A DNA stretch of 64,000 nt from Luteolibacter sp. Y139 (lineage in GTDB: Bacteria; Verrucomicrobiota; Verrucomicrobiia; Verrucomicrobiales; Akkermansiaceae), in the NCBI RefSeq assembly GCF_038066715.1, contig NZ_JBBUKT010000011.1:1-64000 (forward strand), read 5' to 3'. Below the pieces are notes generated by a model. That model was not told the DNA's origin and made no database searches. It was given only the letters and a program-made list of their open reading frames with translations. The translations under genes were made by a program, and so were the position numbers. Below are positions 40,368 to 49,488 of this stretch, in pieces. Position 1 is the stretch's first letter; each line of letters starts with the position of its first letter.

Positions 40368-41897
40368 ATGCTTGCCCGTTTCACTGCATGCCTTGTCGCG
40401 ACCTCCGGTTTTCTGGTGGCTGCGCCGACGCTGCCCTTCAAGGCAGACTTTTCCAGCTTCCCCACCGCTCCATGGAAGACCTACGGCGGCGAATGGTCCG
40501 CTGCGAATGGCGAGCTTCACGTGAAGGGCGGCTCCGGGCCGAAGGCGGTGATCGATGGCTTGGTGGCTGGCGATTTCGAGCTGGATGTGGAAGTCCGTCC
40601 GGATGGCGACGGAGCCCAGGGGGGCGTGGTGTTCCGTGCCGCCGATATCGCCGATGGGGTAGATGCCTTCCGCGGCTACTACGCGGGGATCCGGGCGGGT
40701 CAAAATCTGGTGATGTGGGGTGCCACCGATCCCAAGTGGCGATCCATCGGTTCGCGTCCGGTCGAGGTGAAGGCCAATCAGTGGTATCACCTGCGCCTCC
40801 AGGTGGCGGGAAATAATGCGAAGATCTTCGTCGATGACGAGCCGATCAGCGATGCGACGTGGCCGGTCTTCGATGGCATCGATGCCGCTTTCAAGGGCGG
40901 TGGCATCGCCTTGCGCGCCCTTGATGGCGATGCGTCCTTCCGCAATCTCAAGATCGTCGCGTATCATCCCGCGCCGCTCACCCGTAGCTACACCAATCCC
41001 GTGCAAGCCGGCTGCGCCGATCCGGTGGTGTTCCGCCACGATGGCAAGTACTACGCTTATACGACTTACACGCCGGACTTTCCGCGGATGACCCGCGGCA
41101 TCCGGCTCTACACTTCGGACAATCTCGTCAGTTGGAAGGATGAAGGCTTCGCGCTGAAGAATGAGGACAGCTGGGGCAAGTCGCGCTTCTGGGCGCCGGA
41201 CATCGTGGAGAAGGATGGCACGTTTTACCTCTACTATGCGGCTGACGAGCGGATGTGCGTGGCCACTGCGAAGTCGCCACGAGGTCCTTTCAAGCAAGAG
41301 AAGGAGCAGCCGATCGAGCCCGACAGCATCAAGATCGATGGCCATGTTTTCACCGATGACGGAGGGCAGCGCTATTTCTACTACGTCTCCTTCGGCCAAG
41401 GAGAAAACCAGATCTGGGGCGGCAAGCTCAATGACGACATGATGAGCGTGGATGCCTCCACGCTGAAGCTCATGGTGAAGCCCGACCAAGCCTGGGAGCG
41501 CCACCAGTGGCCGGTGACCGAAGGGCCCGAGGTGCTGAAGCACAAGGGCACCTACTACCTGACCTACTCCGGCAGCCATTTTGAGAATCCGGAGTATGCC
41601 GTTGGCTATGCGACTTCGGACAGCCCGCTTGGCCCGTGGAAGAAGTATGAGTTCAACCCGGTGATGAAATCGACGGCCTATGCCCATGGCACGGCGCACC
41701 ATTGCTTCACGGCCTCGCCGGACGGGAAGGAAGTCTTCATCGTCTATCACCGTCACAGCTCGCTGGAGAAGACCGAGCCGCGCGCGCTTTCGATCGATCG
41801 CGTGCGCTTCATCCCTGATCCCACGGGTGGTCCGGATATCCTGCAGATTCACGGTCCGACCTCGTCGCCGCAGCCTCTGCCTTCGGGGGCGCGGTGA
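40368..41897 (+). CDS. secreted GH43-family glycosidase with N-terminal lectin-like domain
   Basis: From MLARFTACLV at 40368 the product has 509 residues with a signal peptide (1-20). An N-terminal concanavalin-type or 3-keto-disaccharide-hydrolase-like sandwich (about 22-205) precedes a five-bladed GH43 propeller (about 208-505). The catalytic pattern is visible: Asp in GCADPVVF, Asp in RFWAPDIV and Glu in TEGPEVLK, plus HGTAHHC. GH43 enzymes release arabinose or xylose from plant polysaccharides; specificity cannot be told. The start was set by the signal peptide. It follows the PEP-CTERM gene by 13 bases. Confidence 0.88.
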   Translation: MLARFTACLVATSGFLVAAPTLPFKADFSSFPTAPWKTYGGEWSAANGELHVKGGSGPKAVIDGLVAGDFELDVEVRPDGDGAQGGVVFRAADIADGVDAFRGYYAGIRAGQNLVMWGATDPKWRSIGSRPVEVKANQWYHLRLQVAGNNAKIFVDDEPISDATWPVFDGIDAAFKGGGIALRALDGDASFRNLKIVAYHPAPLTRSYTNPVQAGCADPVVFRHDGKYYAYTTYTPDFPRMTRGIRLYTSDNLVSWKDEGFALKNEDSWGKSRFWAPDIVEKDGTFYLYYAADERMCVATAKSPRGPFKQEKEQPIEPDSIKIDGHVFTDDGGQRYFYYVSFGQGENQIWGGKLNDDMMSVDASTLKLMVKPDQAWERHQWPVTEGPEVLKHKGTYYLTYSGSHFENPEYAVGYATSDSPLGPWKKYEFNPVMKSTAYAHGTAHHCFTASPDGKEVFIVYHRHSSLEKTEPRALSIDRVRFIPDPTGGPDILQIHGPTSSPQPLPSGAR

Positions 41898-41942
41898 TGC
41901 TTCGAAACGGTGAGCTTGCCATCTCCTCAGGCACGCCGGTTA

Positions 41943-41955
41943 GATAAAGGAAGTG
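41943..41955 (+). promoter_or_regulatory. ribosome binding site that sets the hen1 GTG start
   Basis: AAAGGAA directly precedes the GTG at 41953. The protein then opens with a conserved Hen1-like N-terminus ending in TDLGHLLHKHP, which fixes this non-ATG start. Confidence 0.7.
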
Positions 41956-43347
41956 CAACTGCACCTCACCAACCGCACTCCCGACGCCACGGACCTCGGC
42001 CATTTGCTGCACAAGCATCCGGCACGTTGTCACGGGAGCGAATTGGCGTTTGGCCAGGCCACGGTGTTCTACGCCGAGGCTTCGCATGAGCGTTGTACGG
42101 CGGTGCTTGCGGTGGAAGTGGACCCGGTGGGCTTGGTTCGTTCGGAAGGAGCACGCCAGGGAGGCTGGGCGCTCGGACAGTATGTGAACGACCGGCCCTA
42201 CGCGGCATCATCCTTTCTCTCGGTGGCCATCTCCCGGGTCTTCGGCACCGCGCTGAATGGTCGCTGCACCAAGCGGCCGGAGCTTGTCGACAAGCCGCTT
42301 CAACTCGAGGCCCGGCTGCCGGTGGTGCAAGCGCCTGAAGGGATGTTGGAAAAGCTCTTTGCTCCGCTCGGCTATGCGGTGGAAAGCCGTCGTCTGCCGT
42401 TGGAGCCTGCCTTTCCCGAGTGGGGGGAGAGCCGTTATCATGAGCTGACCTTGCGAGCCACGCTGCCGTTGCACGTGCTGCTGAAGCACCTGTTCGTGTT
42501 GATTCCCACGCTCGACCGCCACAAGCACTACTGGGTTGGCCAGGAGGAGATCGACAAGTTGCTGGAGAAGGGGGAAGGGTGGCTTGCGGGTCATTCCGAG
42601 CGCGAGTGGATCGTTCGTCGCTACCTGAAGTATCAAAAACGCCTGACCCGGGAGGCTCTGGAACGGCTTGCGCCCGAGCCCGAACCGGAAGAGGGCGACG
42701 AAGATGCTGCGGACAGCGGTGCCGAGCCATCCATCGAGCGGAAGATTTCATTGCACGATGTTCGTCTTGATCGTGTCGCGGAGGCGATCGCAGCGCTTGA
42801 TCCGAAGTCCGTCATCGACCTTGGCTGCGGTGAAGGGCGGTTGTTGGCCCGGTTGCTGAAGGCCACGAGGATTCCGAAAGTTCTCGGCATGGATGTATCC
42901 AGCCGCGCGCTTGAGATCGCCCTTGAGCGCCTTGACCGCATTCCAGCGTCGCGCCGGGAAGGGCGTCTGGAGCTTTTCCTCGGCTCGCTGATCTATCGTG
43001 ATTCACGACTGCGCGGCCATGACGTGGCGGCGCTGGTGGAAGTCATCGAGCACCTCGATCCAGAGCGTTTGGAATCATTGGAGGAAGTCGTGTTTGCCGA
43101 TGCGGCGCCGCGACGTGTTTTTGTTACCACACCGAACCGGGAGTATAATGTGCTCTTCGAAGGCATGAAGCCGGGAGCGATGCGTCACGGCGACCATCGC
43201 TTCGAGTGGACCCGTTCCGAGTTTCGTGAATGGGCCGGGCGCGTGGCTGCGGTGCATGGCTACGATGTAACCTTCGAGCCACTGGGTGAAGAAGACCCTG
43301 AGCACGGCCCGCCGAGCCAGATGGCGGTGTTTGTGCGCAATGATTGA
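41953..43347 (+). CDS. hen1: 3'-terminal RNA ribose 2'-O-methyltransferase Hen1
   Basis: A 464-residue full-length bacterial Hen1. The N-terminal half (about 1-245) is the domain that activates the Pnkp ligase; it begins LHLTNRTPDATDLGHLLHKH. An acidic linker follows (EPEPEEGDEDAAD, about 236-248). The C-terminal methyltransferase domain has the SAM motif DLGCGEGRLL (about 294-303) and the metal motif EVIEHLDPERL (about 361-371). Hen1 methylates the 2'-OH at the repaired break before ligation, so the RNA cannot be cut again at that site. It is followed by pnkp after 6 bases, the standard RNA repair pair. Confidence 0.95.
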   Translation: MQLHLTNRTPDATDLGHLLHKHPARCHGSELAFGQATVFYAEASHERCTAVLAVEVDPVGLVRSEGARQGGWALGQYVNDRPYAASSFLSVAISRVFGTALNGRCTKRPELVDKPLQLEARLPVVQAPEGMLEKLFAPLGYAVESRRLPLEPAFPEWGESRYHELTLRATLPLHVLLKHLFVLIPTLDRHKHYWVGQEEIDKLLEKGEGWLAGHSEREWIVRRYLKYQKRLTREALERLAPEPEPEEGDEDAADSGAEPSIERKISLHDVRLDRVAEAIAALDPKSVIDLGCGEGRLLARLLKATRIPKVLGMDVSSRALEIALERLDRIPASRREGRLELFLGSLIYRDSRLRGHDVAALVEVIEHLDPERLESLEEVVFADAAPRRVFVTTPNREYNVLFEGMKPGAMRHGDHRFEWTRSEFREWAGRVAAVHGYDVTFEPLGEEDPEHGPPSQMAVFVRND

Positions 43348-43353
43348 TCCGTG

Positions 43354-45906
43354 ATGACCCTCCGCATCCCAGAGCTTTCCCTCGTGCTGCTCATCGGTCC
43401 GTCCGGGTCGGGGAAGTCCACGTTTGCGCGGAAGCATTTCAAGCCGACCGAGGTGGTGTCGTCGGATGTCTGCCGCGGAATGGTGTCGGACGATGAAAAC
43501 GACCAGACCGTTTCGCCGCAGGCGTTTGAGCTTTTGTATTTCATTCTCCGGCAGCGGTTGGCGCTCGGGAGGCTGACCGTGGTGGATGCCACCAATCTCA
43601 ATCCTGAAGACCGTGCGAGGCTGGTGGCGATTGCCCGCGAATATCACGCGCTACCGGCGGCGATTGTTTTCCGGATTGATGAGAAGATCTGCTGCGAGCG
43701 GAACGCGCTGCGGCCGGATCGCGATTTCGGACCGCAGGTGATCAAGCGTCAGTTCAATCAGCTTCGGCGCGGCTTGCGGGGGTTGAAGACCGAAGGATTC
43801 CGAAACGTGGTTCACCTTCGCAGCCCGGAGGAGATCGATGGAGTGGAGAGCATCATCCGCGAGCCGTTATGGAACAATCGAAGGGACGATCACGGGCCCT
43901 TCGATATTATCGGCGATGTGCACGGCTGCTACGAGGAGCTGCGTACTTTGTTGGAGAAAATCGGCTATGAGTTTGAGGGATATGTGGTCCGTCACCCGGA
44001 AGGGCGGCGACTGGTGTTCGTGGGAGACCTGGTGGATCGCGGTCCGGACTCGCCGAATGTCCTGAGACTAGTGATGGCCTCGGTGAGCGCCGGCACAGCG
44101 ATTTGCGTGCCGGGGAATCACGATATGAAGTTCCTGCGTTGGCTGAACGGGAAGAAGGTTCAGCCGACGCATGGCCTGGCTGACACGATTGCCCAGCTCG
44201 AAGCGGATCCCGTCGATCGCCGTGATTTGATCAAGTTCCTCGATGGCTTGGTCAGCCACTTTGTCTTCGATGATGGCAAGCTCGTGGTGGCGCACGCGGG
44301 CTTGAAGGAAAGCATGCAGGGGCGCGGTTCCGGCAAGGTGCGTGAGTTTTGCCTCTATGGCGATACCACTGGTGAGCGCGATGAATACGGGCTGCCTGAG
44401 CGGCTTGATTGGGCGCGCGACTATCGTGGCAAGGCACTCGTCGTTTACGGGCACACGCCGTTCGCCGATCCGCGTTGGCTGAATCACACGGTGAACATTG
44501 ATACCGGATGCTGTTTCGGCGGTGCGCTCACGGCGTTGCGTTATCCGGAACAGGAGACGGTTTCCGTTCCGGCCTTGAAGACCTACGCTGAGCCTGCGCG
44601 ACCGCTGCGTGTCGAAGCTACGGATGCCCAACTCGACAATGATCGTGTGCTCGACCTCGATGACCTGCGAGGCAAGCGTCAGATCCACACCGCGCTCCGT
44701 CCAAACGTGACGGTGCGCGAGGAGAACGTGCTCGCCGCCCTCGAGGTGATGAGCCGCTTCGCGGTCGATCCGCGCTGGCTGATTTACCTGCCGCCGACGA
44801 TGTCGCCGTGCGGCACCAGCGAGCGCGAGGGTTGGCTGGAGCGTCCGGAGGAAGCCTTCGACTACTATCGCCAGCAGGGTGTTCCCACCGTGGTCTGTGA
44901 GGAGAAGCACATGGGCTCGCGGGCTGTGGTGGTGGTCTGCCGTGATCCCTCGGTTGCCATTTCACGGTTCGGTTTGAGGCAGGAGAAACGAGGAGTGATC
45001 TACACCCGGACCGGGCGGCGGTTTTTTGATGATGCGACGCGAGAGCAGGCACTGCTCGATCGACTGGCTGTGGCTTTGGAAGCCGCAGGAATCTGGGATG
45101 AGTTGGCAACGGACTGGCTGTGCCTCGACTGCGAGCTGATGCCGTGGTCAGTGAAATCGCGCGAGCTTCTCCAGTCGCAGTATTCCGCGGTCGCAGCGGC
45201 TGGTGAGGCTCATGCCGCGGCGCTGTCAGGTGCGCTCGGAATGGCTGTTGCCGGGGATCACCTTGAGGCGGAGGCAAGGTCGATGCTTCTTCCCATGCTG
45301 GGGCGGAGCCAGTCACGGGCCAGCATGCTGGACCGCTATCGCCGTGCCTACCAGCAATACTGCTGGGACGTCGTTCGCTTGGAAGATCTCAAGCTGGCAC
45401 CCTTCCATTTCCTGGCCGGAGAGAGCGGTGCGTATCATGCGCGTGACCACCGGTGGCACATGGCGCTGGCAGAGCGACTTCAGGCCGTGGATCCCGAGCT
45501 CTTTCCCGCCACGCGCTGGCGCGAGGTTGACCTTGAAGATGAAAGCGCCGTGGCGGATGCCATTTCATGGTGGGAGGCCCTCACGTATGATGGTGGCGAG
45601 GGGATGGTGGTGAAGCCGCGTGACTTCATCGCGAAAGGCCAGCGCGGCATCGTGCAACCGGCAGTAAAGTGCCGCGGCCGCGAGTATCTGCGAATCATCT
45701 ACGGCCCCGAGTACGACGCTCCGGAACACTTGAGCCGGCTCCGGCAGCGCGGCCTCGGCCACAAGCGATCCATGGCAGAACGAGAGTTCGTCCTGGGACT
45801 CGAGGGCCTTGATCGATTTGTCGCTCGCCGGCCCTTGCGCGAAGTCCACGAGTGCGTCCTGGCCGTATTGGCACTGGAGAGCGAACCCGTGGACCCGCGG
45901 CTTTGA
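43354..45906 (+). CDS. pnkp: polynucleotide kinase-phosphatase-ligase Pnkp
   Basis: From the ATG at 43354 (a GTG at 43351 is possible) the 850-residue protein has three catalytic modules. The kinase at the N-terminus has P-loop GPSGSGKS with Lys21 and Ser22. The metallophosphoesterase (about 180-390) has DIIGDVHGC, GDLVDRG and GNHD motifs and removes 2',3'-cyclic phosphate ends. The C-terminal adenylyltransferase (about 470-850) has EEKHMGSRAVV with the nucleotidyl lysine. With Hen1 it heals and seals RNA cut by ribotoxins. Length and order match the characterised clostridial enzyme. It ends 3 bases before the convergent aminotransferase. Confidence 0.96.
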   Translation: MTLRIPELSLVLLIGPSGSGKSTFARKHFKPTEVVSSDVCRGMVSDDENDQTVSPQAFELLYFILRQRLALGRLTVVDATNLNPEDRARLVAIAREYHALPAAIVFRIDEKICCERNALRPDRDFGPQVIKRQFNQLRRGLRGLKTEGFRNVVHLRSPEEIDGVESIIREPLWNNRRDDHGPFDIIGDVHGCYEELRTLLEKIGYEFEGYVVRHPEGRRLVFVGDLVDRGPDSPNVLRLVMASVSAGTAICVPGNHDMKFLRWLNGKKVQPTHGLADTIAQLEADPVDRRDLIKFLDGLVSHFVFDDGKLVVAHAGLKESMQGRGSGKVREFCLYGDTTGERDEYGLPERLDWARDYRGKALVVYGHTPFADPRWLNHTVNIDTGCCFGGALTALRYPEQETVSVPALKTYAEPARPLRVEATDAQLDNDRVLDLDDLRGKRQIHTALRPNVTVREENVLAALEVMSRFAVDPRWLIYLPPTMSPCGTSEREGWLERPEEAFDYYRQQGVPTVVCEEKHMGSRAVVVVCRDPSVAISRFGLRQEKRGVIYTRTGRRFFDDATREQALLDRLAVALEAAGIWDELATDWLCLDCELMPWSVKSRELLQSQYSAVAAAGEAHAAALSGALGMAVAGDHLEAEARSMLLPMLGRSQSRASMLDRYRRAYQQYCWDVVRLEDLKLAPFHFLAGESGAYHARDHRWHMALAERLQAVDPELFPATRWREVDLEDESAVADAISWWEALTYDGGEGMVVKPRDFIAKGQRGIVQPAVKCRGREYLRIIYGPEYDAPEHLSRLRQRGLGHKRSMAEREFVLGLEGLDRFVARRPLREVHECVLAVLALESEPVDPRL

Positions 45907-45909
45907 TTC

Positions 45910-47007
45910 TCACTCCAGGCAATCGACCAGTGCTGCGAGCACGAGGTCGACGTTCGCCTGGGTGGCGGAGTGTCCCATGAGGCCGATCCGCCAGGCCTTT
46001 CCGGCGAAAGGGCCGAGGCCGGCGCCGATCTCAATCGAGTAGTCGTCCAGCAGCTTGGCACGCACCGCGGCGTCATCGGCGCCTTCGGGGATGTGGATGC
46101 AGTTGAGCGTGTGGAGCGAGTGTTCCGGGACGTATTGGATGCCCATGGATTCCAGCCCGGCGCGCAGGCGGCGGTGAAGGCGGGCGTGCCGGGCGTGCCG
46201 GGCTTCGAGGCCTTCCTCCAGCACGATGGTGAGTGCTTCGTGCAAGGCGTAGATCATGTTCACCGGTGCGGTGTGGTGGTACGCGCGCTTGCCACTACCT
46301 TTATAGTAGTCCTTCAGCATCGAGATGTCGAAGTACCAGCTTTGCACCTTGGTCTTGCGTGATTCGGTGATTTCGACGGCACGCGGGGAGAAAGACACCG
46401 GCGAGAGTCCGGGCGGACACGAGAGACACTTCTGGGTGCCGGAGTAGATGGCATCGATACCCCACTCGTCGACCTTCAGCGGATGGCCGCCGAGCGAAGT
46501 GACGGCATCGACGATGAGCAGCATGCCCGCGTCGTGGAGAAGATTGCCCAATCCTTCGAGCGGTTGATGCGCGCCGGTGGAAGTTTCCGCGTGGACGATG
46601 CCCAGGGCTTTCGCCTTCGGATACCGTTGGATCGCCTCGCCCAGCATTTCGAGCGGGAAGATCTCCCCCCACGGGACATCGAGCCGGTGTACGGTCACGC
46701 CGGCCCGCTCCATCACATCGACCATGCGGCCGCCGAAGACGCCATTGACGCAGACGATCGCTTCGTCGCCAGGTTCCATCAGGTTCGTGACTACGCATTC
46801 CATGCCAGCCATGCCGGTGGCGGAGACGGGGAAAGTGAGGGCATTCTCGGTTTCGTAGACCTTGCGCAGCTTGATGCACACCGAGTCCATGATCTCGATG
46901 TAGCGGGGATCGAGGTGACCTAGGGTGGGGGACGACATGGCGCGGAGGATGCGGGCTGGCACGGTGCTCGGGCCGGGGCCCATCAGGATGCGTTCGGGGA
47001 TATTCAT
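45910..47007 (-). CDS. class V pyridoxal-phosphate aminotransferase (alanine-glyoxylate type)
   Basis: From MNIPERILMGPGPSTVP at 47007 the product has 365 residues. It is a fold-type I enzyme of the AGXT family, with the PLP lysine Lys193 in SGTQKCLS and the cofactor aspartate in LLIVDAVTSLGG. AGXT-type enzymes transfer the amino group from alanine or serine to glyoxylate; purine-linked relatives also act on ureidoglycine. The start overlaps the adenosine deaminase stop (ATGA at 47004-47007), and the pairing fits a purine-degradation role (inference). The frame extends to 47478 only as an overlap with that gene. Confidence 0.92.
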   Translation of the reverse strand: MNIPERILMGPGPSTVPARILRAMSSPTLGHLDPRYIEIMDSVCIKLRKVYETENALTFPVSATGMAGMECVVTNLMEPGDEAIVCVNGVFGGRMVDVMERAGVTVHRLDVPWGEIFPLEMLGEAIQRYPKAKALGIVHAETSTGAHQPLEGLGNLLHDAGMLLIVDAVTSLGGHPLKVDEWGIDAIYSGTQKCLSCPPGLSPVSFSPRAVEITESRKTKVQSWYFDISMLKDYYKGSGKRAYHHTAPVNMIYALHEALTIVLEEGLEARHARHARLHRRLRAGLESMGIQYVPEHSLHTLNCIHIPEGADDAAVRAKLLDDYSIEIGAGLGPFAGKAWRIGLMGHSATQANVDLVLAALVDCLE

Positions 47008-48182
47008 CGGAGATAGGGGTTGGAGGGGAGTTGGCTGGCAAAGGCCTTCGCGGTCAGTTCGGCGAAGAGCATCGAGTAGGTGGGCAGAAGCCGATGGCGG
47101 ATCAGCTCGACGCGGCGCTGATGCGGGATGAAGGAGCTCTTCATCGCATTCATCGTCATCTTCTCGAGTTCTACCAAGCTCAGGCCAAAGGTCGAAGTCG
47201 CGATCGCGAGCTCTTTCGACATCTCGGTGTCGCTCATCAGCCGGTCGTCGGTATTGAGAAAGACGCGGAAGCCGGCGCGGTGGAACAGGGCGAAAGGATG
47301 CTCCTCGAAGGAAGCGCAGGCACCGGTGTGGACATTGCTCGAAAGGCACATTTCCAAGGGCACGCGCCGATCGAGGATGTACTGGGCGAGCCGACCGAGC
47401 TTCAGCGATCCATCCGGCTGCACCTCGATATCGTAACGCAGCCGTGTGCCATGGCCGAGGCGGTGGGCTCCGCACCATTGCAATGCCTGCCAGATCGACT
47501 CCGGGCCGAAGGCTTCACCGGCGTGGATGGTGATGTAGAAATTCGCGCGCTCGATCGCCTGGAAGGCTTCGATGTGCTTCTTCGGCGGATGGCCGTATTC
47601 GCCACCGGCGAGGTCGAAGCCGACCACACCGTGATCGCGCCAGCGGATTGCGAGCTCCGCGGCTTCGAGTGAATCGGTGCGGTCACGCATCGCGCAAATG
47701 ATCAACCCCCACTCGACGCCAAAGCGTTTCCGTCCTTCTTCAAGGCCGGCGATCACGGCTTCCACGACTTCGTCCTGAGTCAGGCCTTTCCCGGTGTGGA
47801 AGACCGGCGCGAACCGGACCTCGGCGTAGACCACGCCATCCTTCGCCATGTCTTCGATGAACTCGCAGGCCACGCGGGAGAGTGCATCGCGCGTCTGCAT
47901 TACCGCGATGGTGTGGGCGAAGCCTTCGAGATACTCGGGCAAGTTGCCCTTCTGCGCGCCGCGGTGGAACCACTTGGCCAAGTCGTCCGGATCGGACGTT
48001 GGCAGGCCGCCGTAGCCCTGGTCCCTCGCCAGTTCGATGATGCTGGCGGGGCGGAGGCCGCCATCGAGGTGCTCGTGGAGCAGGATCTTCGGGAGGCGGC
48101 GGAAATCGAGGGCAGCCACGAGATCCTTCCCGGTGGGCAGGGGTGCCACGGGATGGAATTCAGGGTAGCGCTCGTCAGTCAT
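47004..48182 (-). CDS. add: adenosine deaminase
   Basis: A 392-residue zinc amidohydrolase that converts adenosine to inosine. The metal ligands are visible: LLHEHLDGGLRP at the N-terminus (H-x-H), HAGEAFG in the middle with the catalytic Glu, HRLGHGTRL, and NTDDRLMSDT with the second Asp. It is slightly longer than the E. coli enzyme. Its stop overlaps the aminotransferase start, so the two are co-translated. Divergent to it, 101 bases away, is the YdjM-like gene. Confidence 0.95.
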   Translation of the reverse strand: MTDERYPEFHPVAPLPTGKDLVAALDFRRLPKILLHEHLDGGLRPASIIELARDQGYGGLPTSDPDDLAKWFHRGAQKGNLPEYLEGFAHTIAVMQTRDALSRVACEFIEDMAKDGVVYAEVRFAPVFHTGKGLTQDEVVEAVIAGLEEGRKRFGVEWGLIICAMRDRTDSLEAAELAIRWRDHGVVGFDLAGGEYGHPPKKHIEAFQAIERANFYITIHAGEAFGPESIWQALQWCGAHRLGHGTRLRYDIEVQPDGSLKLGRLAQYILDRRVPLEMCLSSNVHTGACASFEEHPFALFHRAGFRVFLNTDDRLMSDTEMSKELAIATSTFGLSLVELEKMTMNAMKSSFIPHQRRVELIRHRLLPTYSMLFAELTAKAFASQLPSNPYLR

Positions 48183-48282
48183 TCAGGCTGGATCTAGCAG
48201 ATTACGGCCCTCCGTGCGCGGAAAATTTCGGTCGTGAAAGTTCCCGCTTGGCAAGCGGCCCGCGGTCCCGGTTGCTGCCGCC

Positions 48283-49383
48283 GTGGATTCGCTCACCCAG
48301 GCGGCGCTCGGCGCGGTGATTGGCGAGCTGGTGCTTGGTCGCCAGCTCGGGCGGCGCGCGCTGGCATGGGGTGCGCTGTTCGGCACCTTGCCGGACCTCG
48401 ATGTCGTGTTCGAGTGGTTTTTGCCGACGGCATGGGGTCTGGTGATGCACCGCAGCTTGACCCACTCGATCTTTCTCATCGGCCTGCTGACGTGGCTGCT
48501 CGCCAAGCCGCTGGCGAAGCGTTGGAAAAAGGACAAGGTTACTCCGCAGCGCGCCGCATGGTTTGTCTTTTTGGCGTGGGGCACGCATGTGCTGATCGAC
48601 GTGTTCACCGTTTATGGCACCGGCGTGCTGGATCCGCTTCCTCTGCCGCGGACTTCGACGGACAACATGTCCATTATTGATCCGCTGTTCACGATCCCGC
48701 TGATGGTGGCCGTCGTCATCGGGATGTTCGTGAAGCCGAAGGAGTGGAAGAAAGGGAAGGGAATTCGTTCGGCGGCGTGGTGCCTGGGAATCAGTTCCTT
48801 CTACGTGATCCTTAGTATTTGCGCGAAGTTCTCGGTGGGTCGCGCGGTGGAAGCCGACATGGCGAAGCGCAACGTGACGTGGCAGCGGAAGATGGAAGCG
48901 CCGACCATCGGCAACATCCTCCTCTGGCGCACCCTGGTCGATCGACCCGGTGAGATCTGGATCGGCTATCGCTCGGTTTTCGATCCCAGCGGCCAGCCGA
49001 TCCGCTGGACCGTGGTGCCGAAGCACGAGGAGATTGCCGCGAAGCATGCGGACGCCCGCGAGGTGAAGATCGTGAAATGGTTTTCCAAGGGCTGGTGGGT
49101 CGCCCGCGAGTCGGCCGATGGCGTCTGGCTGGCCGACCTGCGCTTCGCCGAGTTGCGGAGCTGGGATGAGCGTGGTGTGGCGCTTCGCTTTCCCTTCACG
49201 TGGACGTATCAGCCGGACAGCACGAAGGATCGCCTGCGTTCCCAGGAGCGCGAGGCCCGGAATCCCGGCGAGATGCTGCGCCGCATGGGGCGGCGGGTCA
49301 CCGGGGAAGAGGCGGCTTGGGAGGGGAATGCGCGACTCATCGGCCAGTTCCTCGCCTTGCAGGAGTACTTGGAGAGTCGGTAA
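48283..49383 (+). CDS. YdjM-like membrane-bound metal-dependent hydrolase
   Basis: A GTG start at 48283 gives a 366-residue membrane protein. The N-terminal half matches the YdjM family (membrane-bound metal-dependent hydrolase, DUF457-like): MDSLTQAALGAVIGE, LFGTLPDLDVV and MHRSLTHSI carry the His and Asp residues. HVLIDVFTVYGTGVL completes the set. Four helices are likely between about 5 and 180. The C-terminal half (about 190-366) is soluble and seems specific to this lineage. E. coli ydjM belongs to the SOS regulon; I saw no LexA box here. It is divergent from add. Confidence 0.85.
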   Translation: MDSLTQAALGAVIGELVLGRQLGRRALAWGALFGTLPDLDVVFEWFLPTAWGLVMHRSLTHSIFLIGLLTWLLAKPLAKRWKKDKVTPQRAAWFVFLAWGTHVLIDVFTVYGTGVLDPLPLPRTSTDNMSIIDPLFTIPLMVAVVIGMFVKPKEWKKGKGIRSAAWCLGISSFYVILSICAKFSVGRAVEADMAKRNVTWQRKMEAPTIGNILLWRTLVDRPGEIWIGYRSVFDPSGQPIRWTVVPKHEEIAAKHADAREVKIVKWFSKGWWVARESADGVWLADLRFAELRSWDERGVALRFPFTWTYQPDSTKDRLRSQEREARNPGEMLRRMGRRVTGEEAAWEGNARLIGQFLALQEYLESR

Positions 49384-49427
49384 GGCATGTGACAAATTCG
49401 ACTTGGACGAGCAATTCCAAGAAGCGA

Positions 49428-49452
49428 ATGAATCCCGCGGACCCAGTCCGCG
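49428..49452. repeat. palindromic repeat related to 28517-28598
   Basis: CGCGGAC (49436-49442) pairs with GTCCGCG (49446-49452) around CCA. The overlapping string ATGAATCCCGCGGACCCAGT resembles the right arm of the inverted repeat at 28574-28598. It is located between the YdjM-like gene and the nucleotidase. Confidence 0.5.
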
Positions 49453-49488
49453 ATTGAATCGCTCCGGCGATTGGTGGAATCTCGCGGC

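Noticed and set aside
48249-48264. sigma-54-like TGGCAAGCGGCCCGCG before the YdjM-like gene
   Set aside because: The GG-GC spacing is right but the -12 box is CCGC and the -24 box deviates; too weak to call.
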